64,000 nucleotides of DNA, from NCBI RefSeq assembly GCF_019972155.1, contig NZ_BOVL01000007.1:355843-419842 (forward strand), given 5' to 3'. The translations under genes were made by a program, and so were the position numbers. A model generated the notes under the pieces. That model ran no database searches. It was not told the origin of the DNA and saw nothing but the letters and a program-made list of their open reading frames with translations. Shown here in pieces: positions 53,600 through 63,496 of this stretch. Source of the DNA: Bradyrhizobium sp. RD5-C2. Its GTDB lineage: Bacteria; Pseudomonadota; Alphaproteobacteria; Rhizobiales; Xanthobacteraceae. Position 1 is the first letter of the stretch; every line of letters starts with the position of its first letter.

Positions 53600-53685
53600 C
53601 GTCATTGCGAGCGAAGCGAAGCAATCCATCTCTCCGTGTGCGCGGATGTGTGGATTGCTTCGTCGCTTCGCTCCTCGCAATGACG
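53600..53685. repeat. Intergenic palindromic repeat (family C), copy 2
   Basis: CGTCATTGCGAG-CGAAG, then GCAATCCA, with TGGATTGCTTCG...CTCGCAATGACG on the far side. It is nearly identical to 17345-17428. It lies 26 bases after the tautomerase stop. Confidence 0.85.
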
Positions 53686-53704
53686 GAGAGATACGGTACC
53701 AAAA

Positions 53705-53737
53705 GCAAAAGGCGCTTCCGGTGGAGGCGCCTTTTGC
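53705..53737. terminator. Bidirectional terminator-like hairpin
   Basis: Stem GCAAAAGGCGC / GCGCCTTTTGC (11 perfect pairs) lies between convergent tautomerase and GNAT genes. The internal TTCCGGTGGA also pairs. A near copy is at 54317-54343 on the other side of the GNAT gene. Confidence 0.75.
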
Positions 53738-53765
53738 ACGCGGCACGATCTGTTCGAGACGGTAG

Positions 53766-54215
53766 CTACGGCCGGCGCACCTCGAAGTAGGTCTTGCCGC
53801 CACGCTCAAATCCCGCTTCCTCATAGAAGCGGAGGGTGGTCTCCCGCTTCGAACCCGTCGCCAATGAGACCTTGTAGCAGTCGGCCTGCCAGGCAACATC
53901 GAGCGCGTGCGCAAGAACCCGTCGGCCAAGCCCCAGCCGACGGTAGTCGGCGTGAGTGACCACATTCTCGATCACGCCATACGATCTGCCGCCTCGCGAC
54001 AGGTTGGGCACGATCGCGAGCGTGCACGAGGAGACAAGCAGCCCTGCTGCTTGCGCCACGATCACGGTCATGAAGCTGGATGCAAGCAATGTCGACCAGA
54101 CACGTTCGGCAGCGGCTGTCTCCAGCTCGGGATCGTGCGGGTGAAGGTGTCGGTAAAGCTTCAACAGCTCGGGCAGTTCATGTTCTGCCGCAGATCGGAC
54201 GATGGCTTCGGTCAT
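53766..54215 (-). CDS. GNAT-family N-acetyltransferase
   Basis: This 149-residue protein has the GNAT fold: VRSAAEHELPELLKLYRHL (motif C/D), a core strand GVIENVVTHADYRRLGLGRRVLAHAL (the RxxGxG/A pyrophosphate loop, near 97-105) and CYKVSLATGSKRETTLRFYEEAGFE (motif B). The acceptor substrate is unknown. The start at 54215 gives a normal GNAT; the longer frame crosses the glnA end. It is flanked by two matching terminators. Confidence 0.88.
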   Translation of the reverse strand: MTEAIVRSAAEHELPELLKLYRHLHPHDPELETAAAERVWSTLLASSFMTVIVAQAAGLLVSSCTLAIVPNLSRGGRSYGVIENVVTHADYRRLGLGRRVLAHALDVAWQADCYKVSLATGSKRETTLRFYEEAGFERGGKTYFEVRRP

Positions 54216-54310
54216 GGACTGATACCGTGGATCATGACTCTGTAGGAATACTATCAGAATCCATCGAAATTTCTTTCGGCGGTAGGATCGCGCGCAATGG
54301 TTACAGCGCC

Positions 54311-54343
54311 AAAACAAAAGGCGCTTCCGGTGGAAGCGCCTTT
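54311..54343 (-). terminator. Terminator of glnA
   Basis: Read on the minus strand, stem AAAGGCGCTTCC / GGAAGCGCCTTT around a three-base loop is followed by TTGTTTT. It starts 25 bases after the glnA stop. The core matches the hairpin at 53705-53737. Confidence 0.85.
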
Positions 54344-54367
54344 CGCATTCGTGAGGTGCCGTAAAGC

Positions 54368-55777
54368 TTACAGCGAGTAGTACATCTCGAACTCGACCGG
54401 ATGCGGGGTCATTTCGAAACGGGCGACCTCGGTCATCTTCAGCTCGATATAGGCGTCGATGAAGTCGTCGTCGAACACGCTGCCGTTCTTGAGGAACGCG
54501 CGATCCTTGTCGAGGCTCTCGAGCGCCTCGCGCAGCGAGCCGCACACGGTCGGGATCTGCTTCAGCTCTTCCTTCGGCAGATCGTAAAGGTCCTTGTCCA
54601 TCGCCGGACCCGGATCGATCTTGTTCTTGATGCCGTCGAGGCCGGCCATCAGCATTGCGGCGAAGCCGAGATAGGGATTGGCCATCGGATCGGGGAAACG
54701 CACCTCGACGCGCTTGGCCTTCGGGTTCGCCGTATAGGGGATGCGGCAGGACGCCGAACGGTTGCGCGCGGAGTAGGCGAGCAGCACCGGCGCCTCATAG
54801 CCCGGGACCAGACGCTTGTAGGAGTTGGTCGACGGGTTGGTGAAGGCGTTGATCGCCTTGGCGTGCTTGATGATGCCGCCGATGTAGTGCAGGCAGGTCT
54901 CCGACAGATCGGCATACTTGTTGCCGGCGAAGGTCGGCTTGCCGTCCTTCCAGATCGACTGATGGACGTGCATGCCCGAGCCGTTGTCGCCATAGACCGG
55001 CTTCGGCATGAAGGTGGCGGTCTTGCCGTAGATGTGCGCGACCTGGTGGATGCAGTACTTGTAGATCTGCATATGGTCGGCCATCAGCGTCAGCGTGTCG
55101 AACTTCATGCCGAGCTCGTGCTGGGCCGACGCCACCTCGTGGTGGTGCTTCTCGACCTTGACGCCCATCTTGGCCATCGCGCCGAGCATCTCGGAGCGCA
55201 TGTCCTGCACCGAGTCCTGCGGCGGGACGGGGAAGTAGCCGGCCTTGGTGCGGATGCGGTGGCCGAGGTTGCCGCCTTCATACTCGGTCGCCGAGTTGAT
55301 CGGCAGCTCGGAGGAATCGAGGCGGAAGCCGGTGTTGTAGGGGTCGGCCGAATAGCGCACGTCGTCGAACACGAAGAACTCGGCCTCGGGACCGACGAAC
55401 ACGGTGTCGCCCACGCCCATCGATTTCACCATGGCCTCGGCCTTCTTGGCGATGCCGCGGGGGTCGCGGTTGTAGGGCTCGCCGGTGGTCGGCTCGAGCA
55501 CGTCGCAGGTGATGACCATGGTGGTCTCGGCGAAGAACGGGTCGATCGTCGCGGTGACCGGGTCGGGCATCAGGCACATGTCGGATTCGTTGATCGCCTT
55601 CCAGCCGGCGATCGACGATCCGTCGAACATCGTTCCCTCGGCGAAGATGTCATCGTCGATCATGCTGACGTCGAAGGTGACGTGCTGCCACTTGCCGCGC
55701 GGATCGGTGAAGCGCAGGTCGACGTATTTGACGTCGTTGTCCTTGATCGATTTCAGGACGTCTTTGGCGGTCTTCAT
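54368..55777 (-). CDS. glnA: Glutamine synthetase type I
   Basis: This 469-residue dodecameric enzyme makes glutamine from glutamate and ammonium. The typical GSI features are present: [14 protein letters not shown] near the start, [27 protein letters not shown] and [11 protein letters not shown]. The adenylylation tyrosine is Tyr398 (DLYDLPKEE), so it should be inactivated by GlnE. AAGGGG precedes the ATG. It follows glnB in the same direction after 150 bases. Confidence 0.98.
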   Translation of the reverse strand: MKTAKDVLKSIKDNDVKYVDLRFTDPRGKWQHVTFDVSMIDDDIFAEGTMFDGSSIAGWKAINESDMCLMPDPVTATIDPFFAETTMVITCDVLEPTTGEPYNRDPRGIAKKAEAMVKSMGVGDTVFVGPEAEFFVFDDVRYSADPYNTGFRLDSSELPINSATEYEGGNLGHRIRTKAGYFPVPPQDSVQDMRSEMLGAMAKMGVKVEKHHHEVASAQHELGMKFDTLTLMADHMQIYKYCIHQVAHIYGKTATFMPKPVYGDNGSGMHVHQSIWKDGKPTFAGNKYADLSETCLHYIGGIIKHAKAINAFTNPSTNSYKRLVPGYEAPVLLAYSARNRSASCRIPYTANPKAKRVEVRFPDPMANPYLGFAAMLMAGLDGIKNKIDPGPAMDKDLYDLPKEELKQIPTVCGSLREALESLDKDRAFLKNGSVFDDDFIDAYIELKMTEVARFEMTPHPVEFEMYYSL

Positions 55778-55869
55778 GAATACCCCTTATGGATGTGCGG
55801 GTGGTTTCCAGCGGAGAGCGACGTTATTCCCGCTTTTGGCGAGTTCGTGTGACTGCTGAAACGAAATGA

Positions 55870-55891
55870 GGCTGCCGAAGCAGCCTTTTTT
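55870..55891. promoter_or_regulatory. UUCG-type hairpin in the glnB-glnA spacer
   Basis: On the minus (mRNA) strand this reads GGCTGC-TTCG-GCAGCC, a very stable cUUCGg tetraloop. On the plus strand the same stem is followed by TTTTTT, which would be a terminator in the opposite direction. It lies 93 bases upstream of the glnA start. Confidence 0.6.
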
Positions 55892-55927
55892 CTCTTTTGC
55901 CGTCAGAAAATCCGGATAGCACCGCCC

Positions 55928-56620
<693 letters not shown>

Positions 56621-58120
56621 ATGGACGTTCTGACCACCACCGAGATGGAGCGCGCCGATCGGCTGACCATCGCAGCCGGCACGCCGGGCTTTGCGCTGAT
56701 GATGAGCGCCGGCCAGGCCGTCGCCGAAGCCGCGATGGACCTGGTCGAGGAGGGGCCGATCGTCGTGGTCGCCGGCCGCGGCAACAATGGCGGCGACGGC
56801 TTTGTCGCCGCCGCCGAGCTCGCCGCGCGCGGTCGCGAGGTGTCGGTGATCCTGCTTTGCGAGCGCGACAGCCTGCAGGGCGACGCGGCGCTGGCAGCGA
56901 AGGGCTGGAAATATCCCGTGCTGCCGTTCAACCCGCAGGCGATCGGCAAGCCGGCGCTGATCATCGACGCGCTGTTCGGCGCTGGGCTCAATCGCCCGGT
57001 CAAGGGCGACCCGCTGGAGATGATCGCGGCCATCAACGCCAACGGTACGCAGGTGCTGGCGGTCGACCTGCCGAGCGGTATCAACGGCACATCGGGCGCT
57101 GTCATGGGCGCGGCCGTGCAGGCGACCGAGACCGTCACCTTCTTCCGCAAGAAGCCGGCGCATCTGTTGCTGCCGGGCCGGATGTATTGCGGCCGGGTGC
57201 GCGTCGCCGACATCGGCATCGATCCGCAGGTGCTCAACGAGATCAAGCCGCTGACCGCGGAGAACGTGCCGCAGGCCTGGCGCTGGTCGTTTCCGGTGCC
57301 CCGGATCGATGGCCACAAATACGCAAGGGGCCACGCCGTCGTGGTCTCCGGCGACATCGCTTCGACCGGAGCGGCGCGGCTCGCCGCGCGCGCGGCGCTG
57401 CGCGCCGGCGCCGGCCTCGTGACGCTGGCCTCGCCGCGCGATGCTCTTGCCGTCAACGCTGCGGCGCTGACCGCGGTGATGGTGCGCGCGGTCGATAACC
57501 CGATCCAGTTCGCCGAACTGCTCGATGACAAGCGCCTCAATGCCTGCGTGATCGGGCCCGGTGCCGGGGTCAGCTCGCGCACCCGCGACTTCGTTCACAC
57601 CGCGCTGTCGGCGCGGCGGCACCTGGTGCTCGACGCTGACGCGCTAACCAGTTTTGCCGGTTCGCCGGACCGGCTGTTCGAGGCGATCAAGTCCTTCGAT
57701 GGACAGCAGGTGGTGCTCACTCCGCATGAGGGCGAGTTCCCGCGCCTGTTCAGCGATATCTCCAACAAGCATCCCGGCCGCTCCAAGCTCGAACGCGTCC
57801 GCGCGGCGGCCGAGCGCTCCGGCGCCGTGGTGCTGCTGAAGGGCGCAGATACGGTGATCGCATCTCCGGACGGCCGCGCCACCATCGCCGGCAACGCGCC
57901 GCCCTGGCTTGCCACCGCCGGCGCCGGCGACGTGCTGGCAGGCATCATCGCGGGCTTCCTGGCGCAGGGCGTCGCGGCATTCGAGGCCGCCAGCATCGGC
58001 GTGTGGTTGCACGGCGAGAGCGCCAGCGAGGCGGGGCCCGGCCTGATCGCCGAGGATCTGACCGAGGTGCTGCCGGCCGTGTTCCGCCGCCTCTATGACG
58101 AGTTCGGGATTGAGTATTAA
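56621..58120 (+). CDS. nnr: Bifunctional NAD(P)HX epimerase/dehydratase
   Basis: This 499-residue protein fuses two repair activities for damaged NAD(P)H. The N-terminal YjeF_N epimerase domain (about 1-215) has VVVAGRGNNGGDGFVAA and VDLPSGINGT. The C-terminal ADP/ATP-dependent dehydratase domain (about 225-490) has GHAVVVSGD, LTPHEGEFPRLF and NAPPWLATAGAGDVLAGIIAGF. The ATG at 56621 follows GAGGATTCGGC. The stop overlaps the next gene by 26 bases. Confidence 0.95.
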   Translation: MDVLTTTEMERADRLTIAAGTPGFALMMSAGQAVAEAAMDLVEEGPIVVVAGRGNNGGDGFVAAAELAARGREVSVILLCERDSLQGDAALAAKGWKYPVLPFNPQAIGKPALIIDALFGAGLNRPVKGDPLEMIAAINANGTQVLAVDLPSGINGTSGAVMGAAVQATETVTFFRKKPAHLLLPGRMYCGRVRVADIGIDPQVLNEIKPLTAENVPQAWRWSFPVPRIDGHKYARGHAVVVSGDIASTGAARLAARAALRAGAGLVTLASPRDALAVNAAALTAVMVRAVDNPIQFAELLDDKRLNACVIGPGAGVSSRTRDFVHTALSARRHLVLDADALTSFAGSPDRLFEAIKSFDGQQVVLTPHEGEFPRLFSDISNKHPGRSKLERVRAAAERSGAVVLLKGADTVIASPDGRATIAGNAPPWLATAGAGDVLAGIIAGFLAQGVAAFEAASIGVWLHGESASEAGPGLIAEDLTEVLPAVFRRLYDEFGIEY

Positions 58121-58559
58121 GCGGCTCACGCTTGCCGACATGGACGCCGCCGCGCGTGTGCACCGCGCGGCGTTCGACAATGCGCTGCCCTGGCTCGCGG
58201 GCCTGCATACGCCCGACGAAGACCGCTGGTTCTATCGCGAGCGGATGTTTGCCACCTGCACGGTGTGGGGCGCATTCGACGGCGGGGCGATGAGCGGCGT
58301 GATCGCGTTCCACGACGACTGGATCGAGCAGCTCTACGTGTTGCCGGCCGCGCAGGGCCGCGGCATCGGCGGCACGCTGCTCGAGATCGCAGAGCAGGGT
58401 GCGGACCGGCTGCAACTCTGGACCTTCCAGCGCAACGCGCGGGCGCGCCGCTTCTACGAGGCGCGCGGCTTTGCCGCGGTCGAGGAAACCGACGGCAGCC
58501 GCAACGAGGAGAGGGAGCCGGACGTGCGCTATCTCTGGGCGGGCAGGGCCGGCGGATGA
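58095..58559 (+). CDS. GNAT-family N-acetyltransferase
   Basis: This 154-residue protein has the GNAT pattern, with EQLYVLPAAQGRGIGGTLLE (acetyl-CoA pyrophosphate loop, near 78-97) and LQLWTFQRNARARRFYEARGF. The acceptor is unknown. Its start lies inside the end of nnr (26-base overlap), which points to co-transcription. Confidence 0.88.
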   Translation: MTSSGLSIKRLTLADMDAAARVHRAAFDNALPWLAGLHTPDEDRWFYRERMFATCTVWGAFDGGAMSGVIAFHDDWIEQLYVLPAAQGRGIGGTLLEIAEQGADRLQLWTFQRNARARRFYEARGFAAVEETDGSRNEEREPDVRYLWAGRAGG

Positions 58560-58726
58560 CATATTGATCGGATTGACTGACCCCAACCGGACCCGGGGAA
58601 CAGGACGGGGCTCACGGCGGGGCGAAAGATCATCTGGCAATCGGCCACCATTTGAGCACTTAATGCCTGTATCGACGAGCGAATGTACCCTTAGCCTCGA
58701 AGCTGCGTGGTACGGACCGGAGCAAC

Positions 58727-60343
58727 ATGACGAGTCCCTGCCGCGTTCTAATGATCTATCCGAAGTTCGTTCCAGACTCGTTCTGGAATTATACGGAAGC
58801 TTGCGAACTCGTCGGCGCGAAGTATCCGGCGGCGCCACTCGGACTGATCACCGTCGCCGCCATGCTGCCGAAGCATTGGGAGGTTCGGCTCGTCAACCGT
58901 AACACCGAGCCTTCGACCGAAGCGGACCTTGACTGGGCCGATCTCGTCATGATCGGCGGTATGCTCAACCAGCAGCCTGATTTTCTCCACCTGATCGATC
59001 TCGCCCACCGGCACGGCAAGCCGGTATGTGTCGGTGGGCCTGACGTCTCCTCCAGCCCGCACCTTTACGCGGATGCGGACTTCCAGGTGATCGGCGAGGC
59101 CGAGCACATCATCGAGGAATTCATCGCCGCCTGGGAACGCGGTGAGCGCAAGGGCGTGTTCACCGCCGAGAAATTCAAGATCGACGTCACGCTAAGCCCG
59201 ATGCCCCGCTACGATCTGATCAAGTTCGATCATTATCTCTTTATTGGCGTGCAATATTCGCGTGGCTGCCCGTTCACCTGCGAGTTCTGCGATATTATCG
59301 AGCTGTACGGGCGCGTGCCGCGCACCAAGACCCCTGATCAGATTCTCGCTGAGCTGCAAGCGCTCTACGATCATGGTTATCGTGGGCATGTCGATTTCGT
59401 CGACGACAATTTCATCGGCAACAAGAAAAACCTCCGCATCTTACTGCCGCGGCTCAAAGCCTGGCTGGAAGAGAGAGACTATCCGTTCGAGTTCTCGACC
59501 GAAGCCTCGATCAATATCGCTGATGACAGCGAGCTGTTGCAGGCAATGAAGGACGCGAACTTCTTTGGAATTTTCGTCGGCATCGAGAGCCCGGATCCGG
59601 AGACCCTCGTGCAGATGAAGAAAAAGCAGAACACCAGGCGCAACATCGCCGAGAGCGTTCACAAGATTTACGACTATGGCATGTTCGTCACCGCGGGTTT
59701 CATCGTCGGGTTCGATACCGAGAAGGTCTCGATGGCGCAGGCGATGATCGACTTCATCGAGGAGGCGAGCATTCCAGTCTGCATGGTTGGACTGCTCTAT
59801 GCGCTGCCTGGCACACAGCTGACGCGGCGGCTGGCCCAGGAAGGCCGCCTGCACGAAGGCCATGATCTCATGAAGGTCGAACAGGCGGGCGACCAATGCA
59901 CGCTCGGCTGCAATTTCGAAACCAAGCGTCCGCTTCGTGACATCCTTGTGGACTACAAGTCTGTGCTCGGGCACGTGTTCAGCCCGGCGGCATATGCGGG
60001 GCGGCTGTCGCGGCTTTCCGTCATGCTCGACCGGTCCGATCGGCGCCGTGATCTGCCCGATGGCGACGTGCGCACGAAACTTGGCGGCATCGAGGGCGTA
60101 CACAGGATCATGCGGACCCTGCCGGAGGTTCGCGAGCCGTTCTGGAAGACCTTCGTCGAGGTCGCCAAGTCCAACCCAGGCGCACTGCGCTACATTGTGA
60201 TGCTGATGGCGCTGTACCTGCACTTCGGGCCGTTCTCGAAGCACGTGATCGGTGAGATTGACCGCCGGATTGCCGAACTGGATGCCAAGCCTCCGGTAAG
60301 GGTCGCGGAGCTTGTGCCGCGAGCTCAGCTGGACGCCGTTTGA
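58727..60343 (+). CDS. B12-binding domain radical SAM protein (hopanoid-methylase-like, DUF4070 type)
   Basis: This 538-residue protein has an N-terminal B12-binding-like Rossmann domain (about 1-140, without an obvious DxHxxG motif), a radical SAM core with the cluster cysteines Cys181, Cys185 and Cys188 (RGCPFTCEFC) and a C-terminal domain of DUF4070 type. The architecture matches cobalamin-dependent methylases such as HpnP (C-2 hopanoid) and HpnR, and other radical SAM enzymes. No hopanoid or tetrapyrrole genes are adjacent, so the substrate is open. CCGGAGCAAC precedes the ATG. Confidence 0.85.
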   Translation: MTSPCRVLMIYPKFVPDSFWNYTEACELVGAKYPAAPLGLITVAAMLPKHWEVRLVNRNTEPSTEADLDWADLVMIGGMLNQQPDFLHLIDLAHRHGKPVCVGGPDVSSSPHLYADADFQVIGEAEHIIEEFIAAWERGERKGVFTAEKFKIDVTLSPMPRYDLIKFDHYLFIGVQYSRGCPFTCEFCDIIELYGRVPRTKTPDQILAELQALYDHGYRGHVDFVDDNFIGNKKNLRILLPRLKAWLEERDYPFEFSTEASINIADDSELLQAMKDANFFGIFVGIESPDPETLVQMKKKQNTRRNIAESVHKIYDYGMFVTAGFIVGFDTEKVSMAQAMIDFIEEASIPVCMVGLLYALPGTQLTRRLAQEGRLHEGHDLMKVEQAGDQCTLGCNFETKRPLRDILVDYKSVLGHVFSPAAYAGRLSRLSVMLDRSDRRRDLPDGDVRTKLGGIEGVHRIMRTLPEVREPFWKTFVEVAKSNPGALRYIVMLMALYLHFGPFSKHVIGEIDRRIAELDAKPPVRVAELVPRAQLDAV

Positions 60344-60540
60344 TGGACTGCAAAGTTCGCTGGCGGGGCCGCGGGATCTGCATGCGCCAGCCCGCGAGCT
60401 GTCGCTGATCTCCAAGCCGCGCAGCAGGATCACGATCGAGCAGCCCGTGCGTCTGGCCGATTTCATCGCATCAGCGCGCCGCCGCCTTCCGGACGGTATC
60501 GACTGCGCCAAGCCACGCCATTTCAAGCTGAGGACCGCGA

Positions 60541-60831
60541 ATGACCGTCTATGTGATCGCACTGGTGAAGTTCACGCAGGAGGAATACTACCGCCGCTAT
60601 CAGTCCCGTTTTGCCGACGTCTTCAAGGCCTTCAACGGCCGCTTGCTGGCGGCCGATGAGAGGCCGAAGGTTCTCGACGGCAAGTGGACCCGCGACAAGG
60701 TCGTGATCATGGAATTTCCCGATGAGGCGGAGGCGACCCGCTTTCTCGGCTCGCCGGCCTATCAGGAAATATCCAGGGATCGCATCGCCGGCGCGACCGT
60801 GCTGTCACTGCTGGTGAAGGGGCTGCCGTAG
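60541..60831 (+). CDS. DUF1330 family protein
   Basis: This 96-residue ferredoxin-like protein has the DUF1330 pattern: TVYVIALVKFTQEEYYRRYQS, then GRLLAADERPKVLDGKW and VVIMEFPDEAEATRFLGSPAYQEI. Function is undefined in this family. It is 197 bases downstream of the radical SAM gene; that spacer shows nothing recognisable. Confidence 0.85.
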   Translation: MTVYVIALVKFTQEEYYRRYQSRFADVFKAFNGRLLAADERPKVLDGKWTRDKVVIMEFPDEAEATRFLGSPAYQEISRDRIAGATVLSLLVKGLP

Positions 60832-60886
60832 CCGCTTTGAGCAGCACGCGTGGCCGCACCGGTACCGCTGGCGGTACCGACGAGAC

Positions 60887-61714
60887 TCAGGCAACGTCGG
60901 TGGAAAGCGAAACGCTCTTCCATGCATCGAATTCGGCCTGCAGCAGTTTCATTTTGTCCTCGACCAGCCGCACGGCGTCGCTGCCGAGCAGCAGATGCGC
61001 CGGCGGATCGGCCGACAGTGCGAGTTTCAACATCGCCTGCGCGGCCTTTTGGGGATCGCCGACCTGCCAGCCGCTCAGTTCCATGCGGCGTTTGCGGATC
61101 GGGTCGATGACGGCGTCATAGTCTGCGATCGACCTTTCGGCTCGTACCATCGATCGTCCGGCCCAGTCGGTGCGAAAGCCGCCCGGCTCGACGGCGGTGA
61201 CCTTGATGCCGAGGTCCTTGACTTCCTTGCCGAGGGTTTCCGATATCCCCTCCAGCGCGAACTTGCTGCCATGGTAGTAGCTGAGGCCGGGCATCGTGAT
61301 GATCCCGCCCATCGACGTGATGTTGAGGATGTGCCCGGCGCGCCGCTTGCGCATGAAGGGTAGCACCGCCTGGATCATCGCGACCGCGCCGAAGACGTTG
61401 ACCTCGAACTGGCGTCGTAGATCGTCGATCGATGATTCCTCCAAGATGCCCTCGTGGCCATAGCCGGCATTGTTCACGAGAACGTCGATCGCGCCGATCC
61501 TGCGCTCGACATCGGCGACCGCGGGCGCGATGGCCTCGGTGTTGGTGACGTCAAGAACCACTGGGCGCGCACCTGCGCCGAGCGCTTCGAATTTCCGCTT
61601 GTCGTTCTCGTTGCGCACGGTGCCGGCGACGGTATGGCCGTCGGCCAATGCTGCCTCGGCCAACGCGCGGCCGAAGCCGGACGAAACACCCGTGATGAGG
61701 AAAGTCTTTGCCAT
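60887..61714 (-). CDS. Short-chain dehydrogenase/reductase
   Basis: This 275-residue classical SDR has TGVSSGFGRALAEA (cofactor loop, residues 8-21), NNAG near 81-84, and the active site Tyr147 and Lys151 in SYYHGSK. It should act on a small alcohol or carbonyl with NAD(P). The ATG at 61714 is preceded by a purine-rich stretch. It is divergent from a LysR gene with a dyad in the 100-base region between them, so it is probably that regulator's target. Confidence 0.9.
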   Translation of the reverse strand: MAKTFLITGVSSGFGRALAEAALADGHTVAGTVRNENDKRKFEALGAGARPVVLDVTNTEAIAPAVADVERRIGAIDVLVNNAGYGHEGILEESSIDDLRRQFEVNVFGAVAMIQAVLPFMRKRRAGHILNITSMGGIITMPGLSYYHGSKFALEGISETLGKEVKDLGIKVTAVEPGGFRTDWAGRSMVRAERSIADYDAVIDPIRKRRMELSGWQVGDPQKAAQAMLKLALSADPPAHLLLGSDAVRLVEDKMKLLQAEFDAWKSVSLSTDVA

Positions 61715-61759
61715 GGAGATGTCCTTCAGATCGAGATTGCAGGCTCGATATAGGCGACT

Positions 61760-61777
61760 TGATTAGTGCAATAATCA
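61760..61777. promoter_or_regulatory. LysR-type operator dyad
   Basis: TGATTA-GTGCAA-TAATCA is a perfect 6-6-6 inverted repeat in the divergent SDR-lysR promoter region, containing an ATTA...TAAT LysR-type core. It lies 46 bases from the SDR start and 38 bases from the LysR start. Confidence 0.7.
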
Positions 61778-61814
61778 GCATAGAGTGGCATGACCTGATG
61801 CAGATAATCGAACA

Positions 61815-62780
61815 ATGCAGCACGCTGGCCTTTTCGAGCTGAACGCCGTCGTCGCGATTTCAACGCATCGCAGCTTTCGCGCGGCCGCGACTGAACTCGG
61901 CATTTCGCCCTCGGCGTTGAGCCATGCGATCGCCGCCCTGGAAAAGCGGCTTGGTGTGCGCCTCATCAACCGGACGACGCGCAGCGTCGCGCTGTCGGAA
62001 GCCGGAGAGCGCTTCCTCGCCAGGGTCAGCCCCGCGTTGCGCGAGATTGCCGGCGCGATGGAGGATGTGAACGAGTTTCGCGACACGCCCGCGGGAACAC
62101 TGCGCATCAATCTGAAGGAGCGCGCCGCGCACCAGATCCTCCGTCCGGTCGTTGCAAAGTTTCTACGGCGCTATCCCGACATGAACGTTGAACTGACCTT
62201 GGAGGGACGTCCCATAGATATTGTCGCGGAAGGTTTCGATGCCGGCATCCGGTTGGCCGAAGCCGTGCCGCAGGACATGGTCGCGATCCCCTGCGGCCCG
62301 GACACGCGCTTCATCGTCGTTGGCGCGCCGGATTATTTCGCCCGCGCTTCCGTGCCGCGGTCTCCGCTTGATCTGCTCGCCCATGAATGCATTCGCAGGC
62401 GAATGCCGAGCGGCAAGCTCTATCACTGGGAGTTCGAAAAGCGCGGCGGCGAGCAGATGGTGGTGGATGTTCGGGGCAGGCTGACCCTCGACAGTGACAG
62501 CCTGATGGTCGAAGCCGCACTCGACGGCCTGGGACTGGCGTTCGTCAGCGATTTTTGGGTGACCGGGCATCTCGCCGCCGGCACCCTGCGAGCCGTGCTC
62601 GACGACTGGACGCCGCCCTTTCCCGGCTTGCGCCTCTACTATCCGAGACACCGGCACATGACGGCGGGGCTTCGTGCTTTCGTCGACATGATACGGGAAG
62701 AGACGAAGTCGGCCGCCAGGGGTGGGGTGGTCCGTTCACCTCCGGCCAAGCGATCGGGCGATCATCGCAGGCGGGCTTGA
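61815..62780 (+). CDS. LysR-family transcriptional regulator
   Basis: This 321-residue regulator has the LysR N-terminal winged helix (FRAAATELGISPSALSHAIAALEKRLGVRLINRTTRSVALSEAGE region) and the substrate-binding domain of the CrgA-like subgroup (TPAGTLRINLKERAAH, FDAGIRLAEAVPQDMVAI). The ATG at 61815 leaves the operator upstream. It is divergent from the SDR gene and probably regulates it. Confidence 0.93.
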   Translation: MQHAGLFELNAVVAISTHRSFRAAATELGISPSALSHAIAALEKRLGVRLINRTTRSVALSEAGERFLARVSPALREIAGAMEDVNEFRDTPAGTLRINLKERAAHQILRPVVAKFLRRYPDMNVELTLEGRPIDIVAEGFDAGIRLAEAVPQDMVAIPCGPDTRFIVVGAPDYFARASVPRSPLDLLAHECIRRRMPSGKLYHWEFEKRGGEQMVVDVRGRLTLDSDSLMVEAALDGLGLAFVSDFWVTGHLAAGTLRAVLDDWTPPFPGLRLYYPRHRHMTAGLRAFVDMIREETKSAARGGVVRSPPAKRSGDHRRRA

Positions 62781-62817
62781 GTCGTCGAACTCGGAGATCG
62801 GGCCAACATGAGGCCAT

Positions 62818-63219
62818 CTACAGATGTGGCACCACTTCGACGTTCGCCTTCAGGAGTGCTGAAGCCGGTGTGCCGTTCATCAGCTCGTAGGAAAATCGCG
62901 TCTCAAAATAGTCGCCGCCGAGAAAGCCCTTGTTCGGGCTGTAGGCGGTGCTGGTCTCATTGTCGGCCCAATATTTTCCGCGCTTGGGGCTGACGAGAAT
63001 CTTCTGCGGGCGCATCGGCCCCATCGAACCATAGTTGATCCGGCAAACGTGATCTTGCAGCACGATAATTTTGACGGCGACGGTACAGTCCGGGCAGAGG
63101 CTGATCCTTGGGACGCGGCAATTCGCGTTGAAGCCTCCTCTCGCGTTGGCCATGCCGGTCGCCGACACCGACAGGATGAGCAACGCAACGTAGGAAATGA
63201 CGATCGAGGTTCGAGACAT
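62818..63219 (-). CDS. Small secreted protein of unknown function
   Basis: This 133-residue protein starts with a signal peptide (basic start, hydrophobic VISYVALLILSVSAT, cleavage near ANA at 23-25). The mature part has five cysteines in its first half (NCRVPRISLCPDCTV and DHVCRINYG), likely disulfide-bonded in the periplasm. I do not recognise a family. The start at 63219 is preferred; the longer frame lacks support. No gene lies between its start and the TPR gene at 63497. Confidence 0.7.
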   Translation of the reverse strand: MSRTSIVISYVALLILSVSATGMANARGGFNANCRVPRISLCPDCTVAVKIIVLQDHVCRINYGSMGPMRPQKILVSPKRGKYWADNETSTAYSPNKGFLGGDYFETRFSYELMNGTPASALLKANVEVVPHL

Positions 63220-63496
63220 CAGAAGGTTCTTGCCTGCAAGGGCTATTCGGTGCCCGCATCGGGCTCGGCCATACTGGAACACTTCCCGGCGAACGGCACG
63301 TTACGTTTTATTGCCCAAGATTGTTGTCAGAGACGAATCGGAAATGCCGCGTCTCTCGCATGAGAAGAGCCGGCATTGATCGGCTGGAAACAAAATGAAA
63401 CGCGCCGTGTTTTTCACGAGACTGTTGATGGACGCGCGGAGAGGCGCGGGCTAAGGCCCAACGACATTCTCTCTCGTATCATCCGGAAACTGTCCC

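Noticed and set aside
54216..54545. Upstream extension of the GNAT frame (53766) into the glnA end
   Set aside because: It is Arg-rich, overlaps glnA and its terminator, and the ATG at 54215 gives a complete GNAT domain.
58560..58726. Possible EcfG (general stress) promoter upstream of the radical SAM gene
   Set aside because: A GGAAC is present at about 58613, but no CGTT lies at the required spacing.
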